A DNA stretch of 64,000 nucleotides, from positions 245,883,047-245,947,046 of the forward strand of contig NC_085141.1 in assembly GCF_024139115.2 (NCBI RefSeq), in the 5' to 3' direction. The notes beneath the pieces were generated by a model, which was given only the letters and a program-made list of their open reading frames with translations, did no database searches and had not been told where the DNA came from. The DNA is from Armigeres subalbatus. Taxonomy: Eukaryota > Arthropoda > Insecta > Diptera > Culicidae. Position numbers and translations under genes: made by a program. Numbering within the stretch: the first letter of the stretch is position 1; every line of letters starts with the position of its first letter. Shown piece after piece: positions 10,960 to 21,290 of this stretch.

Positions 10960-12010
10960 TCCAAGAAAAAAAAAAATGGAGGGAGGATCCGGATCAGAGA
11001 AACAATTAGTATGAAGCTCACAGCAGTTAGAGCAGAACGAAGCATGAGCGTGATTGCTGCAACGCCGCCTGAGGGCGGACGAGGCATGATACAAACCAGT
11101 CTGAGGTGATGCAGAGGTGGCGGCAGTATTACGAAGAGCACCTACATGGCGATGTGGCAGACAACGATGGCGGTATGATAACAAACCTGGGAGTGTAGGA
11201 GCACGCGCGCAGGACATACGTTCTCCAGCTTCGGATCTTTAGGAAACTCAGAAAGAGATTGACCGGTTTAAAAAACAAACAAGCCTTTGGGGTTGACCAG
11301 CTACCAGGAGGGCTATAGAAATACGGTGGTGGGATAGTGGCTAGCGCGCTGCACTGTGTATTTACCAAAATTTGGGAGTGTGAGGTTCTACTGCAGGATT
11401 GAATAGAAGGTATCGTGTGACCCATCTACAAAAATGGTGACATGCTGAATGGTAGCAACTACGCGTGATCACATTGCTGAACGCCGCCTTCAAGATGAGT
11501 ACCTCAGATTGATTGTATGTCGTTGACTAGCACCAATTGCAAGAGAGTTCGGGATTCACCGGAGCACGGTTTTCACGAAGTCCGTTCAGCTATTTGGTTT
11601 CGCCGATGATATTGATATTATGTCACGTAACTTTGAGTAAGTGGAGGAAGCCTACTTCAGACTGAAGAGGAAAGCTAAGCGGATCGGACTAGTCGTCACC
11701 ACATCGAAGACGAAGTACATGCTGGGAAGACACTCAAGAGAGGACAACGTAAGCCACCTACCATGAGTTTGTATCGGTGGTGACGAAATTGAGGTGGTTA
11801 AAGAATTCGTGTACTTGAGCTCACGATACCACGATATCAGCAGAAAAATTCGAAGACGCATAGTGGCTGAAAAAAGTACATATGTACATTGGATTCCGCA
11901 AGACCGATTTCATACAAAACGCCCATTATACAGGTTGTCCTCCACGGATACAAGACCTTTTTTGATAGAAAAGTGTTACGTACCATTTATAGCGCGGTGC
12001 AGATGAAAAA
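10960..12010 (+). mobile_element. RTE-clade LINE fragment, copy A
   Basis: The RT palm motif FGFADDIDI lies near 11590-11625, followed by a helix segment with VEEAYFRLKRKAKR and TSKTKYMLG. Upstream blocks match the RTE copy at 17770-20435. The downstream segment VVKEFVYLSS is typical of RTE elements. It is full of stops and missing both ends. Confidence 0.7.
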
Positions 12011-12057
12011 CGGGTGCACTCGTACGTAGACTAAAATACTTGTGATAAACTTTTCCT

Positions 12058-12223
12058 TTGAGGTCCTTCGTAGTTTAGTTGGTTAAAAGCACCAGTCTAG
12101 CGTACTGAGGGTCGTGGGTTCAAGTCCCATCAAAGGAAAGTGGTTACCTCCAATACATTTTTCATATCAAAATCTTCCAAATAATGTAATATTCACATTT
12201 GAGTTTCAGAACACTGTAAATTA
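12058..12223 (+). mobile_element. tRNA-derived SINE, copy 3 (diverged)
   Basis: The head at 12064-12137 resembles 918-992 but has an extra A in the D-loop, a changed A box (TAGTTTAGTTGG) and B box (GGTTCAAGTCC). The same body follows (AAGTGGTTACCTCC to CACTGTAAATT). It lacks the 5' flank seen in the inverted pair, which fixes the SINE start close to GAGGTCC. Confidence 0.75.
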
Positions 12224-12624
12224 ATTTGGGTGAGCACTGCCGATGATCGCACATTTGTAACACTCGTATTTTTGTTCATTTTGTAAAAAGCCTGTGAACC
12301 GATCAGAAAGCTAAATTTACTGCATCTAATCCCACAACAGAAAAATAGGCTTTACTATCTTGCTTATCGGTGGTAAGCTGGAAATGATTGAGTTTGTGGG
12401 GAGGATTGACAAACGATTTACAAAATCAACTAAAATGCAAATGTTACACATGTCGATCATGGGCAGTCCAATACCCGGGAAAAATGCAATTAACTTTGAT
12501 TGGTGCCTTAGTAATCGAAACATTTTATAATATGTTGATGCCCATTTTAAGCAAACAATCATCTGACTCTTAAAAATACTAATAAATAAAAGAAAAAAAA
12601 AACCTGAGAAATACAATTGATGTA
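12224..12624. other. Spacer with a small dispersed repeat piece
   Basis: The part at about 12461-12502 (ending GCAATTAACTTTGATTG) resembles the 48-bp direct repeat at 586-633. No gene seen. Confidence 0.35.
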
Positions 12625-12943
12625 CAAGCAGGAATGGATTTTTTTTTCGGTATGCAGTCTTTAAAAGTAAGGTGAATGATTTCTATTTAATCATCACCGA
12701 CGTTTCGGTGTTGGATTTACACCTTCTTCAGGGCTTGATTACCAAGGTGTAAAGAGCCCCGCACGTAGGATACGTTTGCATTGCGTTTGACACATTTCCC
12801 ATGGGAAAACTGTCAAACGCAACGCAAACGTATCCTATGTGCGCGGCTCTTAAATCCAACACCGAAACGTCGGCGATGATTAAATTGAAATCATTCAGCT
12901 TACTTTCAAAGACTGCATGTTGAAAAAAATCCATTCATGCTTG
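12625..12943. mobile_element. Hairpin element (319 bp) with a hammerhead-like core
   Basis: The outer arms (12625-12720 and about 12848-12943) are inverted copies, about 90% matched, starting CAAGCA(G/T)GAATGGATTT. A second inverted pair lies inside (AGGATACGTTTGC and GCAAACGTATCCT). The left arm, read on minus, contains a complete hammerhead-like motif. The right arm has only its 3' half. No coding capacity. A non-autonomous foldback or a Penelope/retrozyme-related unit is possible. Confidence 0.7.
12689..12740 (-). ncRNA. Hammerhead-ribozyme-like motif
   Basis: On minus, in order: AATCAAGCC, CTGAAGA (box CUGANGA), A, GGTGT, loop AAATCCA, ACACC, GAAA, CGTC, GGTGATGATT. GGTGT/ACACC is a 5-bp stem II. 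Sequences before CTGA and after GTC pair as stem I (GCC with GGT, a small internal loop, then AATCA with TGATT). Stem III is reduced to the self-complementary ACGT, as in hammerheads thought to act as dimers. Departure from consensus: one extra A between the first box and stem II. Activity is not shown by sequence. Confidence 0.5.
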
Positions 12944-14500
12944 AAAATAAATAAATCGATTACAATCATGACCAATTGACGTACAATATCTCGTAAAATG
13001 GCTTACTGATTCCTAGTTTAGCAAAAAAGTTGCAGCTCGACAAAATCTAGCAAAGTTTCACCGATTCGTTGGCAAGTTATTCTTATAAAATGCTATTATG
13101 ATGTGCTGTATTGTTTTCATACTACATATTCAGTATATGACTGAGTTGTCTACAACTCGTATGAACATTTCCGTGATAGATTTAACAATAGATATGATTT
13201 GTGTGATTGGTTGAAATAGTTCCTGTAAAAAGATTTTAGTTTCATGAATCAGCGAGAATTTTTATTTGCATAAAACTGGGGGAAACGAATTTTCTCAGGG
13301 TCAGGGCATAAGCGAGGTAAGATTGCCGCAGAAACTAACAACACATAAATTTAATTTCTGGAGTGCCTAACAAACATGCTCAGCAATGAATGTAGTCTAG
13401 TGGCTAACTCATCAACTTGTTAACATTGTATTGCCGCCTCTTTTTTCCCATGGAAATTTTACTCAGTTTTTGTTAAAAGTGGGAATACAAAAATTTCTTT
13501 GGAGAAAATGAGACATTGAATGAGACTGCGATACAATTTCACTCAGTTGCTGTGTAGATGAAAGTTTGCGTGTAGGGTGCATGGTGAATCGTACTTTTTT
13601 CCGTTCTGATAATGGTTAATATAAGATCTGGTATAATTTCTGGTGAAATAATATTCACCACTATTGCCACCATTTGTCTAACGATCGCCGGGATAATCGA
13701 ATCTACATTTAGGCGCAGAACATGAACGAGAGATCACTGGATCGTTCACAACTATTCTAATTCACCACGAAAGGAAACTATCTCAACCATTATAAAACGT
13801 GTGCCATGATTGAATAATGATTTTTCCCTTTGAGGGGTGTTTCTATGAGTGGTGAGCTTCCTCCTCAAAAATGATCAGGACCAAATCTCTGGTGGGTAGG
13901 GGCCATGGGTATAAAATGTATCAACAACAACAATAACAAGGTGAGGAAGTATAAACGAATAATCTTTTTTTTTCTTTCTTAAATAGGACACTACAAAATA
14001 AAATCGTTCTAAAATGTGTGTTGGTGTACGTGTTCGTGGAAGTTGTTTGGGGTTACATTCTAGTGGGAGTATAGTAAGTTGACGTTCAATGTGCTTGGCA
14101 TAATTATGTTCGTTTTCTTATAGTGTTCGGGTAATTGGCCACATTGATTAAAGTTTATAGGTTTCTTTCGAAGAAATAGTCACTAAATATATAATTCTGG
14201 AACCACTTTGAGTGGAAGTACGCAAACATTTTAAAGGAAGCCGTCATGATTGATATGTTTTTCGTAATTAGGATGCTGTGGGGATCTCTGGAACTATCAA
14301 CTTTACGATTTAGTGTCACATGAAATCATGTAAAACAGTTAATTTGACAGTCCAAAGATTGTCTAAATGAACGCACAACCTAAATGCTCTGAGTGACATT
14401 ATATTGTTTTGCAACTTTTGCTGTCTTCCTGTACCTACTTAGTTTAGAATGTCAATCTACGATCTACTTCAACTTGTTAAGCTTGTCTGTTTTTAAAATC
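12944..14500. other. Spacer, about 1.5 kb, no gene
   Basis: AT-rich sequence without convincing ORF, RNA gene, tandem repeat or terminal repeat. It lies 3' of the minus-strand host gene ending at 14590 and could include that gene's 3' UTR. Confidence 0.4.
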
Positions 14501-14589
14501 TACTTGCTATTTACAATGGGTGAGCCCTGGACGAACCAATTCGGAGAACTTTAGCTCCTCGCGAAAAAGTTCCTCCAGCGAGGGCTGTC

Positions 14590-14715
14590 CTATTTCCGAC
14601 ATCCCCCCTCGTTTGCCAGGAGGGCCTCTTTCGCTTCCCTCTTACTGCGTTTTTTCTCCTCTTTGGCTAGCATCTTGGCCAGCTTTTCTTCCTCTTTGGC
14701 CAGTCGTTTCTCTTC
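14590..14715 (-). CDS. Host gene of unknown function, last visible exon (K/E-rich C-terminus)
   Basis: It follows a good acceptor (CTCCCAACAG before GAAGAGAAACG) and continues phase 0 from the exon at 14781-15198 across a 65-nt intron. It encodes a strongly charged helix (EEKRLAKEEEKLAKMLAKEE, then basic KKRSKREAK) and stops at TAG (14590-14592) after a run of six G. Just past the stop, the other frame stays open and gene-like (FREELKFSELV), so a one-base change in the G run, real or an assembly error, may have shortened the protein. Charged helices of this type usually form coiled coils. I do not recognise the protein. Confidence 0.55.
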   Translation of the reverse strand, partial: EEKRLAKEEEKLAKMLAKEEKKRSKREAKEALLANEGGCRK

Positions 14716-14780
14716 CTGTTGGGAGTATTGGTTGGTGTTCAAAAAATTTCTGTCAGTTTGTGATAGATTTTCCCATTTAC

Positions 14781-15198
14781 CTTCCGAGCTTCTTTCTCTG
14801 CTTTGAGTTTCGACTTTTCCTCTTTCTTCTTCTTTTCGATCGTCTCGTTTTTCTTATTGTCATACTTTTCGTCTTGTTTGGTGTTACTACTGGTAGTGTT
14901 ATTGTTAGTGTTGTTATTGCTACTTTTACTACTGCTGGCATTGGAATGACTACTGCTGGCGGATGCTGCCGAAACCACTCGTGCTTTAGGCGTTGAACTG
15001 ACGGCCGTGATCAATGAGGTTGTGACTGGTTTTCCTGTTGCCATGTTGGTTTTGTTTATTGGAGATTTGGATGCCGCTGGTGCGATTTTCCCGTTCAGTC
15101 CTAGCTTGGTCGGGCCGGGTTTGGAGGGCTTCTCGATGCTCAGAAGGGGTATCGATTCCACCACCGGGTCGGATGGCTTTCCGGGTTGGGTGTAATAT
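14781..15198 (-). CDS. Host gene of unknown function, penultimate visible exon
   Basis: The acceptor GTTATTGCAG at 15199-15208 precedes TATTACACCCAACCC, and the donor is AAG|GTAAAT at 14780. It encodes a proline-containing start (YYTQPGKPSDPVVESIPLL), then a Ser/Ala/Asn-rich low-complexity stretch with poly-Asn and poly-Ser, then the K/E-rich segment KKKKEEKSKLKAEKEARK that continues in the next exon. No enzyme motif seen. Composition and splice sites differ from the surrounding transposons, which supports a host gene. The 5' exons are not recognisable in the window. Confidence 0.6.
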
Positions 15199-15329
15199 CT
15201 GCAATAACAAATGTAATATGCAATATAATTTGCCAATTTGTTACACAGTAATTGAACACATGACATAGTACTGCTATCAGAGGGGAGACGAGAAGAAAAA
15301 AAAATCAGGGAAGAGAATGGTCAGCTTAT

Positions 15330-15420
15330 AACAAATAAAGCCCCTGGGGTTGACCAACTACTAGGAGAGCAATTTGAACACCACGGTGGCGAGGCACTGG
15401 CTAGCACTGGCGGAGTTAAG
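15330..15420 (+). mobile_element. Short RTE LINE fragment, copy B
   Basis: About 90 bp matches the pre-RT region of the RTE copies at 11265-11345 and 19145-19225 (AATAAAGCCCCTGGGGTTGA and GGCACTGGCTAGC). Confidence 0.55.
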
Positions 15421-15668
15421 CTGGGGCAGGATGGGGCACGTGACCCACCAAACCGGATCTTCTTCTTCTCATTGGCATTACATCCCCACTGGGAAATTGC
15501 CGCCTTGCAGATTAGGGTTCATTCAGCACTTCCACGGTTATTAACTGGAAGGTTTCTAAGCCAAGTTACCATTTTATTGTTACCATGATACTTTTATGGC
15601 CAGGGAAGTCTTTTTTCGGCAATTTTTATAATCCCTGGCGGAGTTAAGCTGGGGCACGATGGGGGGCA
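15407..15668. repeat. Mosquito-type dispersed repeat between short direct repeats
   Basis: CTGGCGGAGTTAAGCTGGGG occurs at 15407 and again at 15632. Between them lies a common mosquito-style repeat (CATTGGCATTACATCCCCAC, later CTAAGCCAAGTTACCATTTT). Part of the same repeat is at 58191-58246. Confidence 0.5.
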
Positions 15669-17183
15669 GTAAAATAAAAATTCCACAAAGAATTAGAAAT
15701 ATTCCACAAAACAAAAATAAATTGGCCCTTTTTACTGATTATGGATCGACTGTATGTTTTAATTTAATTAATTGAACGGCTACTTAGTCTTGCACTTCCC
15801 GCATAATTAAAAACGATCTGCAGGACTGTAGATACAATTAACTCGAATCAAGCTATATTGTTACAGTTTGGATTACCGTCGACTTGCAGTCCGACTTTTA
15901 ATTAATCTTGAAATAGCACTATACAACATGTTTGATCTACGCTACCATATGAGATGAACATACGGCTTATTGTTTGCTTATAATGTTTTGCATTCCACGT
16001 CTGATTGATTTATGAGAAACAATTATAAAAAACTAATATCGACTAATAAGAGTAATAGTAACGACATGGAATACGGTTATGAGATATACATGTATCATCT
16101 CAACAGCTCATAGTGTTTCATCATGATATCACACACACGCATCAATCAAATTATCCCATGCTAAATATATGATAAGTGTTGTGGTTGAGGAAAGAGTGTG
16201 CGTATTTATCATTTGCATTTTTTCTCAAGCATCCAGCCATGTTTGATTCGCAGTGACAAACACTGGTTTCGTTGGACCAGATTGTTTTACTTGATTTGTT
16301 TGTGCTCAGTTTTTATTTAATGAAGTTTCCATGCATGCGTAAAACTTGAAGGTAAGTGATTGAATATCATAATAAATATAAATCAATACCATTAATACAA
16401 ATATATGCTCTATTCACAGATTAACCATCTATGGAAATAAGATATGCATGCTCGGTGTGCCGTCTTTGCAATAATGTTGGCCATGGCTGATTTAATAGTA
16501 AGTTATGATTTAATACACTCTCCGCAATGATTATAATATGATGTATTTTTTCACGCTTCATTATTCTTACAGGCGACATTAATTCTTCTGGAAATTTGTT
16601 TGGCTTGCGGCGGTCCCGGCGGTCCGGCAGGCTAAATAGCTGCACGCTAAAAAAATTCTACCAAGTACTTATGCTAACAAATGTTAATTACTTTTTCAAT
16701 ATCCATTAGTTTTTAAATATAAAAGTAATATTTATGTTCTCTAAATAAAATATGAAACGAAATTAAACGCCAAATTTCTTTTTATTTGATTAAATTTATC
16801 CAAATAATACTCTTATTAATAAACAGTAAGATATACGGTACAACAGATTTAAATCGCATATGGTTCAACTGTTTTCATATTATACCCCGTATTCCGCCTC
16901 GTATAATTTTATCTGAAACCGTGGATTGTAATCAGACCATATCACAAGGTGTTCGCCGAAAAAAATGTACTGGAAAATTTCCATTTCTATATGTTAATTA
17001 TACTTAACCGCCTATTACCCGAATAGTTGAAAAGCCAAAAACAATATATCATACTGTTAACATTGTCTATGATGAGGTTAGTTTATCGTTTGTATCTGAC
17101 GTAACCCAAATAGTAAGAATAATGTTTTTTAACGTTATTAACAGTTTGAGGAATGGTCTATTAATGGTTCATGATTATGCGGG
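15669..17183. other. Spacer, 1.5 kb, no gene
   Basis: AT-rich. The ORFs are short and lack recognisable motifs. No tandem or terminal repeats found by reading. Confidence 0.4.
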
Positions 17184-17203
17184 TTATTACAACGAGTTTT
17201 TTA

Positions 17204-17253
17204 TTTACCCGACGTTTCGACACGGGGATTGTGTCTTTTTCAAGGGAAAAATA
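17204..17253 (-). ncRNA. Degenerate hammerhead-like motif (left arm)
   Basis: On minus: CCC, TTGAAAA, A, GACAC, loop AATCCCC, GTGTC, GAAA, CGTC, GGG. Stem II (GACAC/GTGTC) and stem I (CCC/GGG, then TTT/AAA) form, and ACGT is kept. The first box deviates from CUGANGA at two places, including the G expected before the last A, so catalysis is doubtful. Confidence 0.4.
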
Positions 17254-17376
17254 TTGTTGTTGTTTGTCGTCGTATGTTTAGTCTAACTTGCACCGTCTGT
17301 TTGTCTGTTTGTACGGACAATTAGACAAACAGACGGTGCAAGTTAGACTAAACATACGACGACAAACAACAAAAAT

Positions 17377-17428
17377 ATTTTCCCCTTGAAAAAGACACAA
17401 TCCCCGTGTCGAAACGTCGGGTAAATAA
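17377..17428 (+). ncRNA. Degenerate hammerhead-like motif (right arm)
   Basis: This is the same motif as in the left arm, here on plus: TTGAAAA, then GACAC...GTGTC, GAAACGTC, GGG. The stem II sequence differs completely from the 12.7-kb motif yet pairs equally well. Confidence 0.4.
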
Positions 17429-17445
17429 AAAACTCGTTGTAATAA

Positions 17446-17769
17446 GTGCAAGACTGAGTAGCCGTCCAATAAATTAAATTGGCCCTTTTAAAATCAAAAA
17501 TTGTAAATATAAAAGAAGAATTTTCCGTAAATAAATCAAAACGTTCCATAGAAAAAAATACAAAATATTCATGAATAAATCAATAGCAAGCAATATGCAA
17601 TTACAAAATTTTCCACAATTTTTTTTGCACTAGAAATTAAAAGCTTCCCACAAAAAAACATCAATAAATAATAAGAAAAATTCCACAAAAATAGAAAAAG
17701 GCAATGCATTTGATTTAATTTTCCATGAACAATAAACGGTATTTTTTTTTTGGAAATTCCTCACACTAT
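17446..17769. other. AT-rich spacer
   Basis: A/T runs only. No feature seen. Confidence 0.35.
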
Positions 17770-18079
17770 TCCATTTGAGGGCAGCAGGGACTATGTCCAA
17801 GGGCTTGACGATCCCTCCTCAGGCCATCTGCGAGTTGTGGCGTCTGCCTAGGATGTGGTGGGGTTTGACAGCCCTGTTAAACCTTATAAAAAGCTGCATG
17901 TATTCGCAAACAGGCTCCGCCAAAGCGCACAAGCCCAAGTCCTTGTGTTAGGTGGGATGCTAAACAGCCCTGACACGACGGCCCTCCGACGAGACAGGAG
18001 GTTTGCGCAGGCCCAATAAGCCATCTTTAAAAACAACAATTACGAACGACATAGAAGATAAAACGTCTCGATGCAATCG

Positions 18080-18805
18080 GCAACGACCTAGGCGACGAAT
18101 ACAGGATCACGATTGGAAGCTTGGAACATGCGCCAACGCGTGATTGGGTTGCAGCCAAACAACGCAAGGATGTTCAAGCTGAGAATAGTAGGCCGATTCT
18201 TCAACTATAGCATCATCAATGTGCACAGCCCACACGAAGGGAGACCCGACAACGAGAAAGAAGCATTCTATGCACAGCTGTAGCAGACATACGATGGATG
18301 CCCACTGCGGGACGTCAAAATCGTCATCGGTGACATGAACGCTCAAGTAGTCTGCATACCGTATCGAACGACAACTGTCAACTATGCGTAAATTTTGCAG
18401 CCTCCCGCGGAATGGTAGTCCGAAGCACTTTCTTTCCCCGCAAGAATATCCACAAGGCCACATGGAAATCACCTAATCAAGTAACGGAAAACCAAATCGA
18501 CCACGTTCTAATCGACGGTAAATTCTTCTCCGGCATCACGAACGTCCGCACTTACCGCAGTGTGAATATTGAATCCGACCACTGCCTCGTTGCAGTATGT
18601 CTGCGCTCAAAACTCTCGACGGTGTACAACACGCGTCGGAGTCGTCCGCCGCGGCTAAACATTGGGCGGCTACAAGACGGTAGACTAGCCCAAGACTACG
18701 CGCAGCAGCTGGAAGTGTCACTCCAAACAGAAGAGCAGCGTCTCTTGAAGATGGCTGGAGAGATATTCAATCCGCCATTGGAAGCACCGCAACCGCTGCA
18801 CTAGG
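18080..18805 (+). pseudogene. RTE endonuclease region, broken
   Basis: The clearest block is NQIDHVLIDGKFFSGI (the I-D-H-V segment of RTE endonucleases), followed by RTYRSVNIESDHCLV (catalytic S-D-H). Upstream, in another frame, VIGDMNAQV supplies the G-D-x-N motif. The domain nicks the target site. It cannot be read as one frame here. Confidence 0.7.
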
Positions 18806-19470
18806 CACGGTGGCTCCGGATCAGAGAAACGACTGGTAGGACGGCGAATGTGAGCAGTTAGTTAAGGAGCAGGAAGATCGAGACCGTGAAGAGACGGTGC
18901 AACTGTACCGCGCTAATAACGCACGAAAGTTCTAAGAGAAGTAAGGGCCATGTGCCACAGCCTGATATGTGTAAGGGCATAAACGGGAACCTTCTTACGA
19001 ACGAACGTGAGGTGATCCAAAGGTGGCGAAGAGCACCTGAATGACGATATGGCAGACAACGGTGGTGGTATGGTAATGAACCTAGGAGCACGCGCGCAGG
19101 ACATGCGACTTCCGGCTCCGAATCTCCAGGAAATCCAGATGGAGACCGGACAACAAAGCCCCTGAAGTAGACCAACTACCATGAGAGCTGTTTAATCACG
19201 GTGGTGAGGCGCTGGCTAGAGCGGTGCACTGGGTGATTACCAAGGTTTGAGAGGATGAGGTTCTGCCGCAGGAGTGGATGGAAGGTGTCGTGTGTCTCAT
19301 CTACAAAAAGGGCGATAAGGTGGATTGTACCGCGCAATCACATTGCTGAACCCACATTGCGACCTACAAGGTACTCCCAAAATTGTATGCCGATAACTAA
19401 CACCAATGGCAAGAGAGTTCGTGGGGCAGTACCAGGCGGGATTTATGGGTGAACGCTCTACCACAGATCT

Positions 19471-19526
19471 TTTTTTATATTTCTTTATTAAAGAGGCTTG
19501 CAGCCCAAGGCTGGCTCATCTCTTAA
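19471..19526 (-). mobile_element. Miniature retroposon-like unit, copy 1
   Basis: On minus the unit reads (TTA)AGAGATGAGCCAGCC, then TTGGGCTG, then CTCTTTAATAAAG and an A-rich tail. It is flanked by the 12-bp duplication TACCACAGATCT (19459-19470 and 19527-19538). It contains AATAAA and a CAGCC/GGCTG hairpin. The second copy is at 54762-54824, also inside an RTE element. Confidence 0.75.
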
Positions 19527-19539
19527 TACCACAGATCTG

Positions 19540-19940
19540 GTGTTTGCCATACGTCAGGTATTGAAGAAATGCCGCGAATACAACGTCACACACATCATCT
19601 ATTTATCGACTTCAAAGCCGCATATGATACAATTGATCGAAACCAGCTATGGCAGCTAATGCACGAAAACGGATTTCCAGATAAACTGATACGGTTGGTC
19701 AAGACGACGATGGATCGGGTGATGTGCGTAGTTCGAGTTTCAGGGGCATTCTCGAGTCCCTTCGAAACGTGCAGAGGGTTACGGCAAGGTGATGGTCTTT
19801 CGTGTCTGCTATTCAACATCGCTCTGGAGGGAGTAATACGAAGGGCAGGGATTGACACGAGTGGTACGATTTTCTCGAAATCCGTCCTGTTATTTGGTTT
19901 CGCCGACGACATTGATATCAAAGCACGTAAATTTTAGAGG
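19540..19940 (+). pseudogene. RTE reverse transcriptase core
   Basis: One open stretch encodes HHLFIDFKAAYDTIDR (motif A with its aspartate), CRGLRQGDGLSCLLFNIALE (motif B) and LFGFADDIDI (FADD at 19899-19910, motif C). This is the best-preserved RT palm among the RTE copies here. A TAG shortly after FADD ends the frame. The N-terminal side is cut by the insert at 19471-19526. Confidence 0.75.
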
Positions 19941-20089
19941 ATGGAGGAAGCCTACATCAGACTGAAAAGCGAAGCTAAACGGATTGGAATAGTCATCAAC
20001 ACGTCGAAAACGAAGAACATGATAGGAAGAGGCTCAAAAGAGGACAACGAAGCCACGCATCCCGAGTTTGTATTGGTGGTTACGAAATT

Positions 20090-20395
20090 AAAGTGCTGTG
20101 TACCATCTATGGTGAGATGCAGATGGCGGACGGTACGTGGAGGAGGCGAATGAACCACGAATTGCATGAGCTGCTGGCAGAACCATCCATCGTTCACACC
20201 GCGAAAATCGGAAGACTGTGGTGGGCCGGGCACGTAGCCAGAATGTCGGACAGTAATCCGGTGAAAATGGTTCTCGACAACGATCCGACGGGAACAGAAA
20301 GCCGAGGTGCACAACGGGCAAGGTGGATCGATCAAGTGGAGGACGATTTGCGGAAACTCCGCAAACCGTGGTGGTGCAGCCATGGACCAAGGTGA
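20090..20395 (+). pseudogene. RTE C-terminal region
   Basis: An open stretch with TWRRRMNHELHELLAE, RLWWAGHVARM and RGAQRARWIDQVEDDLRKL resembles the conserved tail after the RT thumb of RTE elements. A related block is on minus at 36714-37061. Confidence 0.7.
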
Positions 20396-20435
20396 TTGGA
20401 GAAGACTTTTATGTGGAGCACAAGCCACTCCGGCC

Positions 20436-21290
20436 TCAGTCTGGTAATAAATAAAAAAATGTTGATATTTTCATGAGTCGATGGTCCGTTTAATATCGAG
20501 TCATTGAGGTTTGACTGTATTAAAATCTATTTTTTGTCGCCTTTCCGGTGGTTAGTGTGGTGCTCCAAAGCTGAATACCTGGGAAGTATCCAACCTTCTG
20601 TCTTCTCTCAGCGCTTTTTGAAAAGGAGATTTACCGCCGGCTACTCGAAAATGCTGAATAAAACAATATCTTGCCCGAGGAATAGTATGGTTTTCGCCGT
20701 ATAATCGGTCAATAGGTCTGAGTCAAAAACATTATCCAGTTTAGATCGAAGTTGCTTCGTGAGCGGGCGTATTTTTCCACTACAACTTTACAAGTTGAGC
20801 CAATCAAGACATTTGGATATTTTCGGTGAAAAAAAAGTTGTTTTTTGGACTTTGACGGATAAAAATTGAGTCAGTGCGGTAAGGACCTTTTACGAATCGA
20901 ATTGAAGCAATCTCGGGATCCGGAGATACAGCGTTTTCGTTTTCGGTCATTTAAGCCGGTTCTTCCCCTCGCAGAGAGGTGGAACCGTGGTCAGATTCTC
21001 CCCGCGTGGTGGAGAGGTTCCCAAGACACTCCAGTTGTGCGTCGGGCATTCCGAAGAAGATTTGGTAGTCCCGGTAGTGACTTTTCAAGGTGAAAAAAGG
21101 GGTACAAAACCGGATGTTTTGACTTTTTTCACTCTCCAGTATAATCGCACCGAACGACTTTGCCAAATCTAAGTCGGCTGCTAAAGTGCACTCTCTTTAG
21201 GGAAGGTACACGCCTGACCTTCGGTGAACCTGTGCTTATTTTTCCCATAGAAGAGGCCCAGTGACGTTATTTTTTCAAACCAAACACGAC
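20436..21290. other. Spacer, no recognised gene
   Basis: Moderate GC with short overlapping ORFs on both strands at 20866-21172. None shows a motif that I recognise. Confidence 0.35.

Larger units (their letters stand above)
17184..17445. mobile_element. Long near-perfect hairpin (262 bp, 123-bp arms)
   Basis: The arms 17184-17306 and 17323-17445 are inverted copies with only a few mismatches around a 16-bp loop. The ends are TTATTACAACGAG and CTCGTTGTAATAA. Both arms contain the same hammerhead-like segment in opposite directions. No coding potential. A transcript from either strand would fold into a long hairpin. Confidence 0.85.
17770..20435 (+). mobile_element. Decayed RTE-clade LINE, copy C
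   Basis: The order on plus is 5' leader, endonuclease (from about 18080), linker, RT (19540-19940) and C-terminal region (20090-20395), ending in AATAAATAAAAAAATG. RTE elements encode one protein with an N-terminal apurinic-type endonuclease and an RT with an FADD palm. Frameshifts and stops break every domain, and a 56-bp retroposon-like unit interrupts it at 19471-19526. Confidence 0.8.

Noticed and set aside
14520..14996. 158-residue plus-strand ORF
   Set aside because: It is antisense to the spliced minus-strand exons, which have acceptor and donor sites and matching phase.
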